DNA of 64,000 bases from Gynuella sp. (GCA_028282465.1 JANQHX010000105.1:1-64000); one strand, 5' to 3'. Numbered from the stretch's first letter, positions 1 to 9,113 are shown. Notes: a model not told the origin generated them from the sequence alone. Made by a program: numbers and translations.

Positions 1-472
1 GTCGTTGTGGCTGCTGGGCTGCAGGTTGTTGATACCCACCGCCTTGCTGTGGCGCCATTTGTGGTGCTTGCTGCGGAGCTGGCGCTGGTTGTTGGTATCC
101 ACCTTGTTGAGCAAAATCTCCTCCGGCTTCGTTACGACCACCTACCAGTTGCATTTCAAAGCATACAATTTCGGTGCTATACCGGTCTGCACCAGACTGG
201 TCTTGCCACTTACGGGTTTGCAAGCGGCCTTCCAGATAGACCAAGCTGCCTTTCTTCAGGTATTGCGCGGCCACTTCAGCAGTTCTGCCAAACAGAACAC
301 AACGATGCCATTCGGTTTGATCTTGACGCATACCACTCTCATCTTTTGGACCTAGCTCATTAGTCGCTACGTTCAGGTTAACCACTTGAGTGCCAGCGGC
401 AGTAGCTCGAACATCTGGATCCTGTCCAAGACGACCTAAAATTGTCACTCTATTTACCGTACCTTTTGCCAT
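1..472 (-). CDS. ssb: Single-stranded DNA-binding protein SSB (3' part cut by window edge)
   Basis: Reading the minus strand from the ATG at 472 gives MAKGTVNRVTILGRLGQDPD and then a typical OB fold (VNLNVATNEL, EWHRCVLFGRTAEVAAQYLKKGSLVYLEGRL, ending near a YSTEIVCFEMQLVGGR strand). SSB coats single-stranded DNA as a tetramer in replication, recombination and repair. After about 115 residues the sequence becomes rich in Gln, Gly and Pro, as in the flexible SSB tail; the acidic C-terminal tip lies outside the window. It follows the MFS gene on the same strand with a 56-bp gap. The order MFS-ssb next to uvrA is well known in Pseudomonas relatives. The upstream GGAAACTAAA is a modest ribosome-binding site. 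Confidence 0.93.
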   Translation of the reverse strand, partial: MAKGTVNRVTILGRLGQDPDVRATAAGTQVVNLNVATNELGPKDESGMRQDQTEWHRCVLFGRTAEVAAQYLKKGSLVYLEGRLQTRKWQDQSGADRYSTEIVCFEMQLVGGRNEAGGDFAQQGGYQQPAPAPQQAPQMAPQQGGGYQQPAAQQPQR

Positions 473-528
473 TTTAGTTTCCTTAATTCCTGTATTTTTT
501 CTTAGGTCTAATAAGTTTGTCAGCGTAC

Positions 529-1905
529 TTAAACTGTGGCTAACGCAACCAGTTTTTCAAGCTCTTTCTTGTCTACCTTGCTCGGGTTCACTTTCAAATA
601 AGCCGCTTCTTCTTCGGCAACTATTGTCACCTGGTCTACCCCATCTAAATTCAATAGTTGCTCTTTGAGGCTTGCAATCCAGCTATCTTCATCTGATTTA
701 TCTACTACTTTGGGTGTTTTCAGAGTAATAGTCGTTAAAGCCTGAGGCGCCTTAAGGGCTCTGCTGAATATCAGCCAGATTACCAGCACTGCAGTGGTGA
801 GTGAATATGTGCCCACTGATCCAAATTCTTGAAATACCAAACCACCCAATATCCCCCCGAGTGCAGCCCCTATAAATTGCGAAGTGCTGAACACCCCCAT
901 CGCGGTGCCCTTGAGTCCGGCGGGTGCAATTTTACTCAACCAGCTTGGCATGCTGGCTTCCAGATAGTTGAAAGCAGCAAAGAAGCCAATGACAGCTATC
1001 GCTAAACCCCATACCGTAGCTGGCGCAATAAACATTAGCGACAACTGAACCAAAATCATTAGCAGGATTGAAAACTGAAAAGCAGCTATCACCTTGCCTT
1101 TTTTTTCTGCGCTTCTGAGCAACGGCATCATTAATACAAAAGCAATTAACATTACTGGCAGATAAAACCAGCCATGTCGATCAGCGTCTAATTGAGCGTC
1201 AATCAGGGATAAAGGGATAACAATGAAAACAGCCATTAAAACCAAATGCAGGCTAAAAATGCCCAAGTTCAATAACATAAGCTGAGGCTTTCGTAGGAGA
1301 CTGGCAACATCAGTCCCTATAAATCGATTTTCCCTGTTGGATGTTTCGGTGGCTGGAGTGGGAACGAGAAACCATAAAATCCCTAAACCCAACATGGCTA
1401 GTCCTGCGACGCTGTAAAAAAGGCCGGATAAACCAAAGGACGAAGCCAGGGCAGGCCCAATGATCATGGCGAGAGTAAAAGAAAGGCCAATAGACATACC
1501 CACCACAGCCAAAGCTTTGGTGCGATGTTCTTCACGAGTTAAATCAGTGAGCAAGGCCAGAGTGGCGCTGGCAATAGCGCCTGCACCCTGAAGTGCTCGA
1601 CCTGCTATAACCAAGTAAACGTTATCACTTAAGCCCGCGAGAAGGCTTCCTAGGGCAAAGATGAGTAGACCAGCAGAAATAACCTGCTTACGCCCAATTC
1701 GGTCAGATAACCAACCCAAAGGAATTTGGAAAAAAGCCTGTGTTAGGCCATAAATGCCTAACGCGATGCCCAATAAATAGGGGGTAGCGCCAGTAAGGTC
1801 TGCCCCAAAAGACATCATCACTGGCAATACCATAAATAAGCCCAGCATTCTGAAAACATAGAGTAGGGCTAATCCAATTAGGCTTTTTCGTTCGGTGCTA
1901 TTCAT
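529..1905 (-). CDS. MFS transporter of the YajR type with C-terminal soluble domain
   Basis: This 458-residue inner-membrane protein has about 12 hydrophobic segments. The major-facilitator signature is visible in loop 2-3 (GWLSDRIGRKQVI, about residues 63-75), and motif GRALQGAGAIAS follows near residue 102. Beyond the last membrane segment (about residue 385) a soluble tail of roughly 70 residues reads like a small alpha/beta domain (SWIASLKEQLLNLDGVDQVTIVAEEEAAYLKV). That matches the YAM domain of E. coli YajR, a drug/H+ antiporter-like protein of uncertain substrate. It sits directly upstream of ssb and is probably co-transcribed with it. The family assignment is firm; the substrate is unknown. 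Confidence 0.85.
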   Translation of the reverse strand: MNSTERKSLIGLALLYVFRMLGLFMVLPVMMSFGADLTGATPYLLGIALGIYGLTQAFFQIPLGWLSDRIGRKQVISAGLLIFALGSLLAGLSDNVYLVIAGRALQGAGAIASATLALLTDLTREEHRTKALAVVGMSIGLSFTLAMIIGPALASSFGLSGLFYSVAGLAMLGLGILWFLVPTPATETSNRENRFIGTDVASLLRKPQLMLLNLGIFSLHLVLMAVFIVIPLSLIDAQLDADRHGWFYLPVMLIAFVLMMPLLRSAEKKGKVIAAFQFSILLMILVQLSLMFIAPATVWGLAIAVIGFFAAFNYLEASMPSWLSKIAPAGLKGTAMGVFSTSQFIGAALGGILGGLVFQEFGSVGTYSLTTAVLVIWLIFSRALKAPQALTTITLKTPKVVDKSDEDSWIASLKEQLLNLDGVDQVTIVAEEEAAYLKVNPSKVDKKELEKLVALATV

Positions 1906-2079
1906 TCTGTAAAGTTGATTAAAGTCATGTGCAAAAGTCGCGGGAGTTTACCAGAATTCCACCGATGCTGAATATTGCGATTTGTGGGTTTTGAAGTCAC
2001 TTCTCGGTCTGAGCCAGATCATGGTTAATTAGCCCCTTACCCTGTATTTTCTAAATTCCGGAAATTACATGCGGATATT

Positions 2080-2598
2080 ATGATGCCAACAGCCTTAATG
2101 CTTTATTCAACTACTGACGGCCACACTATAAAAATCTGTGACACCATTGCCGCAAGCCTTTCCCAGCGTGGATATGCAGTGGAGCTGAGAAACATATCGT
2201 CTTATTCAGGGGCGCTGGAGAGATTTGATAAAATTTTGATTGGTGCCAGTATTCGGTATGGCAAACATAAGCAGAACGTGGTGGATTTCATTAATCTGCA
2301 CGCGGATGACTTGGCCGACAAAGGGGCCTCCTTTTTCACGGTAAATTTAGTGGCAAGAAAACCTGAAAAACAAACTCCCGAAAACAACCCTTATCTGAGT
2401 AAGTTTTTAAAGCAGTTACAATGGCAACCTCGAAAGGTTGCGGTATTCGCAGGAAAGCTCAATTACCCCATCTATAAATTTTGGGATAAACAAATGATTC
2501 GCTTTATTATGTGGATAACCAAAGGCCCAACGGACCCTTCAACCGTGAAAGAATTTACCGACTGGCAGCAGGTTGAGCGATTTGCCCAGTCAGTTTAA
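2080..2598 (+). CDS. hemG: Menaquinone-dependent protoporphyrinogen IX dehydrogenase HemG
   Basis: A 172-residue flavodoxin-like protein. It begins with an FMN phosphate-binding loop (LYSTTDGHT) and carries the HemG hallmarks IGASIRYGKH (about residues 54-63) and VNLVARKPEKQTPENNPY, followed by a KFL..QWQPRKVAVFAG segment. HemG oxidises protoporphyrinogen IX to protoporphyrin IX at the inner membrane, passing electrons to the quinone pool, which is the penultimate step of haem synthesis. The C-terminal TDWQQVERFA motif is also conserved. Two ATG codons (2080 and 2083) are both possible starts. It is a single gene, divergent from the MFS gene, and its stop codon abuts the stop of the next gene on the other strand. 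Confidence 0.93.
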   Translation: MMPTALMLYSTTDGHTIKICDTIAASLSQRGYAVELRNISSYSGALERFDKILIGASIRYGKHKQNVVDFINLHADDLADKGASFFTVNLVARKPEKQTPENNPYLSKFLKQLQWQPRKVAVFAGKLNYPIYKFWDKQMIRFIMWITKGPTDPSTVKEFTDWQQVERFAQSV

Positions 2599-3078
2599 TT
2601 ACCAGTGGTAATATACCAAAGCCCCTGTCACAAATACTCCCCCTTGGTCAGTTGGCACATACAGCTGATTTAGCCCAGCTGACCAGCTATCACTTATCTG
2701 CCAATTTAGCTCAACGGTAGGCAATAGCACAATCACCCACTGACCAATTCGATTCTGAAAGCCGACATCATCATAACCATTGGCCGTTCCAAACCAGAGA
2801 TCCGTATCTAACCTTAAATTATCACCCAGAGGTTTTTGCCACTCTTTCCATTTATAACCAAAGCCATAAGAGGTTCCAAAATGAGAATTATGATATCGAG
2901 TAAAAAACCAATCGTTGTATAAAAGGCCTAAGACTTCGTTGTCTTCATTAAAGTCCTGTCCTCGATAAAGGTGCCAAGTAAATAAACTGGTATTAAGGGC
3001 TACGCTATTTTTCTTTTCTGCAACACTCAAGCTGGGCATGAGTATCGTGATTACCAGTAACCAGAAAACTTTATTCAT
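2599..3078 (-). CDS. Small outer-membrane beta-barrel candidate, PagP-like
   Basis: A 159-residue protein with a Sec signal peptide (about residues 1-20, MNKVFWLLVITILMPSLSVA). The rest has alternating hydrophobic and polar strands rich in Trp, Tyr and Phe, and it ends in an aromatic residue (VYYHW), as outer-membrane barrels do. The strand FTWHLYR followed by YND.WFFTRYHNSHFGTSYGFGYKW is loosely reminiscent of PagP-type palmitoyltransferases, but I cannot place their catalytic His/Asp/Ser with confidence. The gene lies downstream of the GH31 gene with a hairpin terminator between them, so it is probably transcribed independently. The surface-barrel assignment is inference; the function is open. 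Confidence 0.5.
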   Translation of the reverse strand: MNKVFWLLVITILMPSLSVAEKKNSVALNTSLFTWHLYRGQDFNEDNEVLGLLYNDWFFTRYHNSHFGTSYGFGYKWKEWQKPLGDNLRLDTDLWFGTANGYDDVGFQNRIGQWVIVLLPTVELNWQISDSWSAGLNQLYVPTDQGGVFVTGALVYYHW

Positions 3079-3112
3079 TCTCTGACCTCGGGAACTGATT
3101 TAAAATTCAAAT

Positions 3113-3140
3113 AAAAAGGCAGTATAAACCTGCCTTTTTT
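3113..3140 (-). terminator. Rho-independent terminator after the GH31 gene
   Basis: The 10-bp perfect stem AAAAAGGCAG / CTGCCTTTTT (3113-3122 with 3130-3139) has a 7-nt loop and T/A tracts on both sides. It lies just past the stop of the minus-strand GH31 gene and before the start of the small barrel gene, so it should end GH31 transcription. Confidence 0.8.
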
Positions 3141-3176
3141 ATTGCATTGGGAATTTACAATTTTTCTGCAAATGCG

Positions 3177-6100
3177 TTAAAACTTCCCATAGCTCATACC
3201 TGAGTAACCTCCCCCTGAAGTTTGTATGGTTGAATTGCTTCCTGGTTGCCATAGATAAAAACCATTGTTTAACTTCTTAATGCACTTCCACTGCACCTGA
3301 GTATTCACTGGAAGCCCATGGATCAATTCAGTCCAAACAGGTTCAGAAGGCCCTGGGCCATTGTGGTTTGATGGCGGATTATAAATATATTCTTTATACA
3401 CGCTCGGGCTGAGCTTAATGCCCTGATTAGGATTCCAGCCGCCTAACTCTGGAATATTTCCAGTCACATAAATGTCTTCGCCTAAATTAGTCCAACCATT
3501 ATCACACACAAAATTTATTGATGTTTGAGCCACACCATTGGAAAAACTCACGTCAATAGTTTTGCTCATAGACACCGAAAGGTTTCCGGTTTTTATTTCA
3601 ACTTGGTTATGAGCGGTATTCATCCAACCAGCGTTCGCCGATTCAAAGCTGGCTAAAGTGTAATACTGAACCAGATTGACACCATTCACTTTCACAGTGC
3701 TTGCAACTAGATCATCACTGATTAAGACCAAATGATTATTTCGAGTCACCGGCGCGCCACCATAATTACCGACTGCTGCTGCAATTGTGATTTGGGCATC
3801 TTGTGAGGAAGCATTAAATACTTGGCTAAGTTGCGTAACCTGAGTTTGATAACTTGGCGATTTATCTGTTTGGTATGAGAGCGTTGCGCCATCATCATCA
3901 AACACATTGAATGAAGTAGCAGTCGAAGATAAAAATATCTTAGCTTTAAGCTCTGAAGACTGACCACCCGATTTTAAGTTTCCAAAAATATCTTTGGTTT
4001 CAGGAGTCACTGTCATCATCGGAATAATGGCTCCGGCTTTCGCATAAGCAGGTAACGTGAACTTACCGCCTCGATAAACAGGCACATTTGCAATCCACTG
4101 ACCGGTACTGGTTTTCCATTCATTACTGTGCCAATCCACCCATTCACCTAATGGCAAATAGACATCCCTTTGATATTCGCCATGACTCGCCACTAAGGCC
4201 ACCATTAAATCTTTACCAATTAGTTTTTGATGGCCCATGGTGCGAACAACAGGGTCATTTTGATAATAAAATACCAAAGGAGGAATTAAAGGTTCACCGT
4301 ATAGATAAGCCAAATGAGCAAGAGAATAATAATAAGGCGCCAGCTCATATCGACGCCTTATGTTTTCTAGATTGGAAGCTTTATTACCAACCGCATGGGG
4401 AGAAGTTTCGTAATCTTGCGAGGTTTGAAACGCATTATCTGTATGCGGGCGAACTGGCACATCAAACCAAGCAGCATTGGCAAACCATTGAGTATACAAC
4501 TCGTCTTCATACTGTCGCTCACCAGAATGGTTGCCATTGTAAGGAATACCTTCTCGTCGAAAACCACCCACATCGGCACCGTAATAATCAATGCCTGAGA
4601 AGGACATGTGTAATTGGGAATTAGAATGTGTAGCTAATAAGTCTAAATGTGAACCAATATCTCCTGACCACAAGGAAGCTCCAAACCTTTGAACCCCTGG
4701 AGCACCAGAGCGCGTCATTATGAATGGCCGGTCATCAACTTGAGACCGTTTGTCGTAGTAACCATCATAAATAGACTCCGCCCATAAAAAGCTGTACAGG
4801 TTATGAATATCGCCATGGGTGTTTTTAATGCCAGACGCAGTGGTTTCGACACCATCGTAGCAAGCGAACTCATCGTATTTTTCAGGTTCGCCCAAGTCTG
4901 TCCAATGCCCAGTAATTCCGATGTCCGACAAATTTGGAAAACGACGATTGTCATGAATCCATTTCGCGCCAACGCTGTCACTCCAATCCATCATGGCGGC
5001 ATAGCCGAACCAATCACTCAGCGTAATCGGTTGGTAATTTGCGGGGTTACACACTCCGTTGGCACGGCCATAAGCAAAAAAATCACCGGCAGATTGCATC
5101 TGGCTATAGCTGTCTGTATTTAAATTAAAATAGGACTCTTCAATGGCAACCAAACCGATGTGATCTGCAGCCAGCTGAGAAACCTTTGAAGCTGGGTTAG
5201 GAAAATAATAATCGTTGCCGTCCAGATTATTTTCATCCCAATCTAAACGACCCATGGCGCTGTCCGGATTATTCACCTTAATGCCCCCAAACCAAAACAA
5301 GTCCAGGACAAATCCGTCTAAGGGAAAATCGTCAGCTCGTAAACTGTTTTTCAGATCATCAACCTGATTCCAATCTTTATAACCAAATTCAGATACCCAA
5401 AGACCAAAGCTTTTTTTAGGCGGCACTGGAGGACGACCTGTGAGTTCCATGTAATCTGATCTTAAATCGGGTAAGTCATTACCCGCCATAAAATAAAAAC
5501 GAATTTGATCGCCCCACATTCTGACCTGCCACCAGTTAGCGTTAAAATCCCACTGACGTTTATAAACATTGTCTAGAAATAATGCGTACTGCAAATTATT
5601 AGAGCCCAGCGCATACATAACAGGAAATTGCACATTACCGACCATTCCAGCTTGACCAAAGGGCATAAAGCCATTGCCATGACTCTGAGCTTGCCAATTA
5701 GGCTGAGCTTCACGAACACCATGACTTAACCAATCACCATCGGCACTTCCCAACACTTTGAATTGTTGCCCCAGACCATAAATATTTTCAGTACTGGCAG
5801 GATCGATATTCAAGCCCTTCCAATCCAGATTAAAATCTGCAGGGCACAGCGTCGTTAATAACGCATCTGATTTATTGCGGTCTTTGAAGGTGACACACAG
5901 ACTAGAACCATTCACTTCTAGTCGTAAATCATTTGTGTTGATTTGACTTCCAAGATCCTGAACAAAGGCTGGGCCAGCATAATCCGTTTTGTACACCATG
6001 GGTGATGTATAAATGGCTCCAATATTTTGCTGCTGAGCATATTCCACATGTATCAAATCGTCATCCAACAATTCAACTGTGAGATGCAAACCTCCAGCTG

Positions 6101-6182
6101 AGTATTGTTTGGTAACTACCTGAGCAAATGAGAAATTAAAAGCTATGGATAAAAAAACAAGCAAAGCGAAACGAATGAACAT
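3177..6182 (-). CDS. Secreted glycoside hydrolase family 31 enzyme with C-terminal CBM20
   Basis: A 1001-residue protein with a signal peptide (about 1-20, cleaved after FSFA). The GH31 barrel shows the nucleophile region GHWTDLGEPE (Asp429) and the acid/base region LWSGDIGSH (Asp508), with YYGADVGGF following. The last 115 residues have the features of a CBM20 starch-binding domain (INFVCDNGWTNLGEDIYVTGN, ELGGWNP). Likely role: hydrolysis or transglucosylation of alpha-glucan oligosaccharides outside the cytoplasm. The WTDLGEPE signature is reminiscent of the Cellvibrio Agd31B alpha-transglucosylase group, so a transferase is a real alternative to an alpha-glucosidase. The start is fixed by GGAGGG seven bases upstream of the ATG. 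No transporter or regulator gene adjoins it. Confidence 0.88.
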   Translation of the reverse strand: MFIRFALLVFLSIAFNFSFAQVVTKQYSAGGLHLTVELLDDDLIHVEYAQQQNIGAIYTSPMVYKTDYAGPAFVQDLGSQINTNDLRLEVNGSSLCVTFKDRNKSDALLTTLCPADFNLDWKGLNIDPASTENIYGLGQQFKVLGSADGDWLSHGVREAQPNWQAQSHGNGFMPFGQAGMVGNVQFPVMYALGSNNLQYALFLDNVYKRQWDFNANWWQVRMWGDQIRFYFMAGNDLPDLRSDYMELTGRPPVPPKKSFGLWVSEFGYKDWNQVDDLKNSLRADDFPLDGFVLDLFWFGGIKVNNPDSAMGRLDWDENNLDGNDYYFPNPASKVSQLAADHIGLVAIEESYFNLNTDSYSQMQSAGDFFAYGRANGVCNPANYQPITLSDWFGYAAMMDWSDSVGAKWIHDNRRFPNLSDIGITGHWTDLGEPEKYDEFACYDGVETTASGIKNTHGDIHNLYSFLWAESIYDGYYDKRSQVDDRPFIMTRSGAPGVQRFGASLWSGDIGSHLDLLATHSNSQLHMSFSGIDYYGADVGGFRREGIPYNGNHSGERQYEDELYTQWFANAAWFDVPVRPHTDNAFQTSQDYETSPHAVGNKASNLENIRRRYELAPYYYSLAHLAYLYGEPLIPPLVFYYQNDPVVRTMGHQKLIGKDLMVALVASHGEYQRDVYLPLGEWVDWHSNEWKTSTGQWIANVPVYRGGKFTLPAYAKAGAIIPMMTVTPETKDIFGNLKSGGQSSELKAKIFLSSTATSFNVFDDDGATLSYQTDKSPSYQTQVTQLSQVFNASSQDAQITIAAAVGNYGGAPVTRNNHLVLISDDLVASTVKVNGVNLVQYYTLASFESANAGWMNTAHNQVEIKTGNLSVSMSKTIDVSFSNGVAQTSINFVCDNGWTNLGEDIYVTGNIPELGGWNPNQGIKLSPSVYKEYIYNPPSNHNGPGPSEPVWTELIHGLPVNTQVQWKCIKKLNNGFYLWQPGSNSTIQTSGGGYSGMSYGKF

Positions 6183-6494
6183 AATCCCTCCTAATCAATA
6201 TTGTCCCTACGTCGAGAATCAGGTTAGCAACAACATTTTGAGTCAGTGTCGACTGTTTCTCGTATTACATTGTTTAAAAGAAATTAGAACATTTATGGAC
6301 AACTTAAAAACCGGATTATGAAATGCTAATTCGTATATCTGAGAAATATCGGAATAAGTAGAGCGTAAAGAGCCTGAGCATTAACAGGTATTTTATAAAG
6401 GCGTGATGGGACAGGTTTAGAAGCTATAAATATCGGCGACTAATTAGTCGCCGATACTATAAATTAAATGAATTGAGTAACCATTAAATGATGA
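6183..6494. other. Intergenic region between the GH31 and M48 genes
   Basis: 312 bases with no credible gene. The half near 6183 must hold the promoter of the minus-strand GH31 gene. No clear operator was recognised. The other half contains the long palindrome listed separately. Confidence 0.6.
6431..6456 (-). terminator. 26-bp perfect palindrome, probable terminator of the M48 gene
   Basis: Bases 6431-6456 are fully self-complementary (arms TATCGGCGACTAA / TTAGTCGCCGATA). They lie 39 bases past the stop of the minus-strand M48 gene and are followed on that strand by TTTATAG. The stem is strong but the T-tract is poor, so it could instead be a processing or protein-binding site. Confidence 0.6.
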
Positions 6495-8825
6495 TTAAGC
6501 AAATAACATAATAAACGCACCCGCTAGAGTGCCACCTACTACGGCAATAGAAACAATTAATCGAGCTAGGGTTGGAAATAAACCATGGGCTAGCTGAAAG
6601 CGATTCCAAAGGTCCAATTTGCGTTGCAGTACATGCTCTTTACCTGGCATTAAGACTGGGTAGTTAGAGGGAGTACTAGCCAATTCAGGAGCGGGTTGCA
6701 GCTGCTCTGGGTGACCTGCATTTTGTCGAAGCATTGACTCAGTTTGAATAAGTCTTTCCTTTAATTCAGAGTCTAAAAATGACAACGCATTAATGAAGCC
6801 ATTATTTATGTCAGAAACGACCTTGGCCCAATCTGGCCAGTTTTTGGAATCAACCGCAGCAATTTCAAACTTTGGTCTTTGCTCAACCCAATCGTCCAGA
6901 CCTATCGCTTTCTGGATGTAATCAGGCAGGGTGATTTCTGAAACGGCTGCAGAAACCTCGCGCATTTTCTCTTCAACTTTTTTACACACAGCCAGCATAC
7001 GTTTCTTTTCAAAGTATCCAATCTGACCATCTGCTGTAATGACCATCCATGTATTAACTAATAATGCCTGCTCATTTTCAGTCACAGCTCGCAAATGCTC
7101 AACACAATGCAACAGCTGAATTAAATTTTTTAGGTATTCTGCCCATCCTTGACCCAACTCTTCTGCAAGCTGGATATGCCCCCGACGACAACTGGCATCA
7201 TGCTCCATCAGCTCAAACTCTACAGTTTGTTGTTCTGCTTTGATGCTTTCAATGACGTCCGCAATGTCAGATTTCTTCAATTCTTCACCTCGATGGCGAA
7301 TGACACCACCAGAAGGTTTTAGATCGCCTCGATCCAATGCTTCAAGAGTTCCTATCTCAGAAGCTAGATTTCGAGATCTCTCCAATTGATCTGAAATGGA
7401 TTCAGGATAAAGTGCGGCAATTGACTGCTCCGCAGATTTTTTAATCGTGCCTTTAGTTAACAGCTCATCAACAGATTCAAAATTTCTAATGGGGTTACGA
7501 CTTAAATAAGTACCTCGATATTCCGGCGAATAAGACTCCCGGTTAAATCGTTTAATGACGGCTTCTAGAGGGCTAATAGGCTGCATTGTGTCTTCAGAAC
7601 TTTGTTTATAAAACGCGCCGGATATCGCTTGCCGAATTGCTTGAGGATCTGAAAACACATTCCATGCACTACGCTCGTCGATAGCCATGGCAATATAAGT
7701 TTGCTTAGCGTTTTCTTCTCTGTCTTGATTCTCTGGATGGGTTGACCACATTTGTGGCGGCCTGGCGGTTTGCTCTTCAAAAACCCTGTGGGCTTCTGGT
7801 TCAATACCTTCAGGCGCTGGAGGAACTGCACCATACTCTTGGTCGTTCAGCACCCGACGCATTTCATCAATGGTAATGTTTTGCACCTTGAATAAGTCGT
7901 CAATCCCTTTTCCGGAAGCAGCTTCTGAACCCGCAATATCCAAAGCCGTTTGCCATGCATGATCAGCGGCTTGAAGTTTTGAAAGAGCATTCACCAAAGC
8001 GTCACTACCGGTAACCGACACAGCGACTAAGTCTGCATTGAATTCCATTTCTCGACTTAGGGCTCGCTCTGCCATGACTACTAGGCTGAACAAAGTATCC
8101 ATCAATGAACGAATCGACCAAATAATCAGGGCCAATAGCCAACCAATCCAGGCCACACGGATATCGAAGCGAGATATAAACCGTACAATTTTGTCCAGCC
8201 AATCACGAGTGGCAACCATATGGGCGATAATTTGTTGAGCGATATAAACCCAGCGACCAACAACCATGGTGCCCTGAGCAAAGTGACCAAACTCATGGGC
8301 CAGAACGGCTTTTAGCTCGCCCAAATTCAGAACGTTTACCAGTCCAAGACCAATGATCAGATTTTTGCGAGAAGGGAAGATCAGATTCAACAGAGTCAAA
8401 TCGTAAAACACGGCAGCATTAACTTCCGGAGTAATAAAGATTCGGTGAGGCTTAGGTGCTCCCACTTCATCAGCTAGCTTGTGTAGGAAGCTAACTAGCT
8501 CAGGTTCTTGTTTCGCGTTCACCTCAATACCGCCAGGGTTACCAGCCTTTTTTACGACAAAAAGCGATTTGGCCATAAAAACGCTCAATAATCCGGCGCA
8601 AATAGTGAAAATGAAAATACCCAAACTTCCTCCCTCGGAGGATATTTTCATTATGCCGGTATAAGTGATATATCCGAAAAACCCGGTCAGCGCTAAATAA
8701 ATGATCATAAACAAGCAAAGCCCCATCATGGCTAGCCATGCTTGGCGTTTATAACTGGCTTTAGGTTTCGTGAGTTTATCGGGAATGTTTTTCGGGCTAG
8801 GTGGGTAAAGAGGTCTTGATGTCAT
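6495..8825 (-). CDS. Large membrane-bound M48 family metalloprotease with TerB-like segment
   Basis: A 776-residue protein. Two membrane segments lie near residues 30-55 and 68-90. The zinc-metalloprotease motif HEFGH follows at 177-181, with a third ligand expected at Glu261 in EMEFNAD. More hydrophobic stretches lie at about 222-250 and at the very C-terminus (about 755-775). It is much longer than HtpX (about 285 residues). Around residues 585-640, ITADGQIGYFEKKRML resembles the acidic ADGxIxxxE motif of TerB-like domains. Likely a membrane-anchored protease for quality control or surface maturation; substrate unknown. GGAG before the ATG supports the start. The 270-bp inverted-repeat element begins 19 bases upstream of it. 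Confidence 0.85.
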   Translation of the reverse strand: MTSRPLYPPSPKNIPDKLTKPKASYKRQAWLAMMGLCLFMIIYLALTGFFGYITYTGIMKISSEGGSLGIFIFTICAGLLSVFMAKSLFVVKKAGNPGGIEVNAKQEPELVSFLHKLADEVGAPKPHRIFITPEVNAAVFYDLTLLNLIFPSRKNLIIGLGLVNVLNLGELKAVLAHEFGHFAQGTMVVGRWVYIAQQIIAHMVATRDWLDKIVRFISRFDIRVAWIGWLLALIIWSIRSLMDTLFSLVVMAERALSREMEFNADLVAVSVTGSDALVNALSKLQAADHAWQTALDIAGSEAASGKGIDDLFKVQNITIDEMRRVLNDQEYGAVPPAPEGIEPEAHRVFEEQTARPPQMWSTHPENQDREENAKQTYIAMAIDERSAWNVFSDPQAIRQAISGAFYKQSSEDTMQPISPLEAVIKRFNRESYSPEYRGTYLSRNPIRNFESVDELLTKGTIKKSAEQSIAALYPESISDQLERSRNLASEIGTLEALDRGDLKPSGGVIRHRGEELKKSDIADVIESIKAEQQTVEFELMEHDASCRRGHIQLAEELGQGWAEYLKNLIQLLHCVEHLRAVTENEQALLVNTWMVITADGQIGYFEKKRMLAVCKKVEEKMREVSAAVSEITLPDYIQKAIGLDDWVEQRPKFEIAAVDSKNWPDWAKVVSDINNGFINALSFLDSELKERLIQTESMLRQNAGHPEQLQPAPELASTPSNYPVLMPGKEHVLQRKLDLWNRFQLAHGLFPTLARLIVSIAVVGGTLAGAFIMLFA

Positions 8826-8843
8826 AATTGCTCCGTCAATGAC

Positions 8844-9113
8844 TTAAGGAACCTCTGAACAAGTCCAGTATCGCTCTGGCTTTCAGGCGGGTTCTGAATC
8901 AAGGCGCCTTTTTGCAGTAATGTCTAGACCTTTCAAGAGAAGGCAACACAGAGTCAGGACTCGCCTGAAAGCCCCAAAGGGCGGGTCTAAACGTGTTTTT
9001 CTCTTTGTTGAAACTCTTGAAAAGGTCTAGACATTCCCTACGAGTTTCGCCGCGATAAAAATCACGTTTAGACATCCGCAGAGCAATGATGGACTTGTTC
9101 AGAGGTTCCTTAA
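8844..9113. repeat. 270-bp nested inverted-repeat element (MITE-like), non-coding
   Basis: The ends are a perfect 24-bp inverted repeat (8844-8867 with 9090-9113), beginning TTAAGGAACCTCTG and ending with its complement. Inside are three further complementary pairs: 8878-8889 with 8962-8973 (12 bp); 8919-8939 with 9014-9035 (about 21 bp, one extra base); and 8985-8995 with 9063-9073 (11 bp). These pairs interleave rather than nest simply. No open reading frame fills it. The TTAA at each outer end could be a target duplication or part of the repeat. This architecture fits a miniature inverted-repeat transposable element or a structured intergenic repeat. It occupies most of the space between divergent M48 and uvrA and lies close to both promoters. 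Confidence 0.8.

Noticed and set aside
4088-4624. 178-residue frame antisense to the GH31 gene
   Set aside because: It lies wholly inside a well-conserved gene on the other strand, has no ribosome-binding site and its translation is unlike a folded protein.
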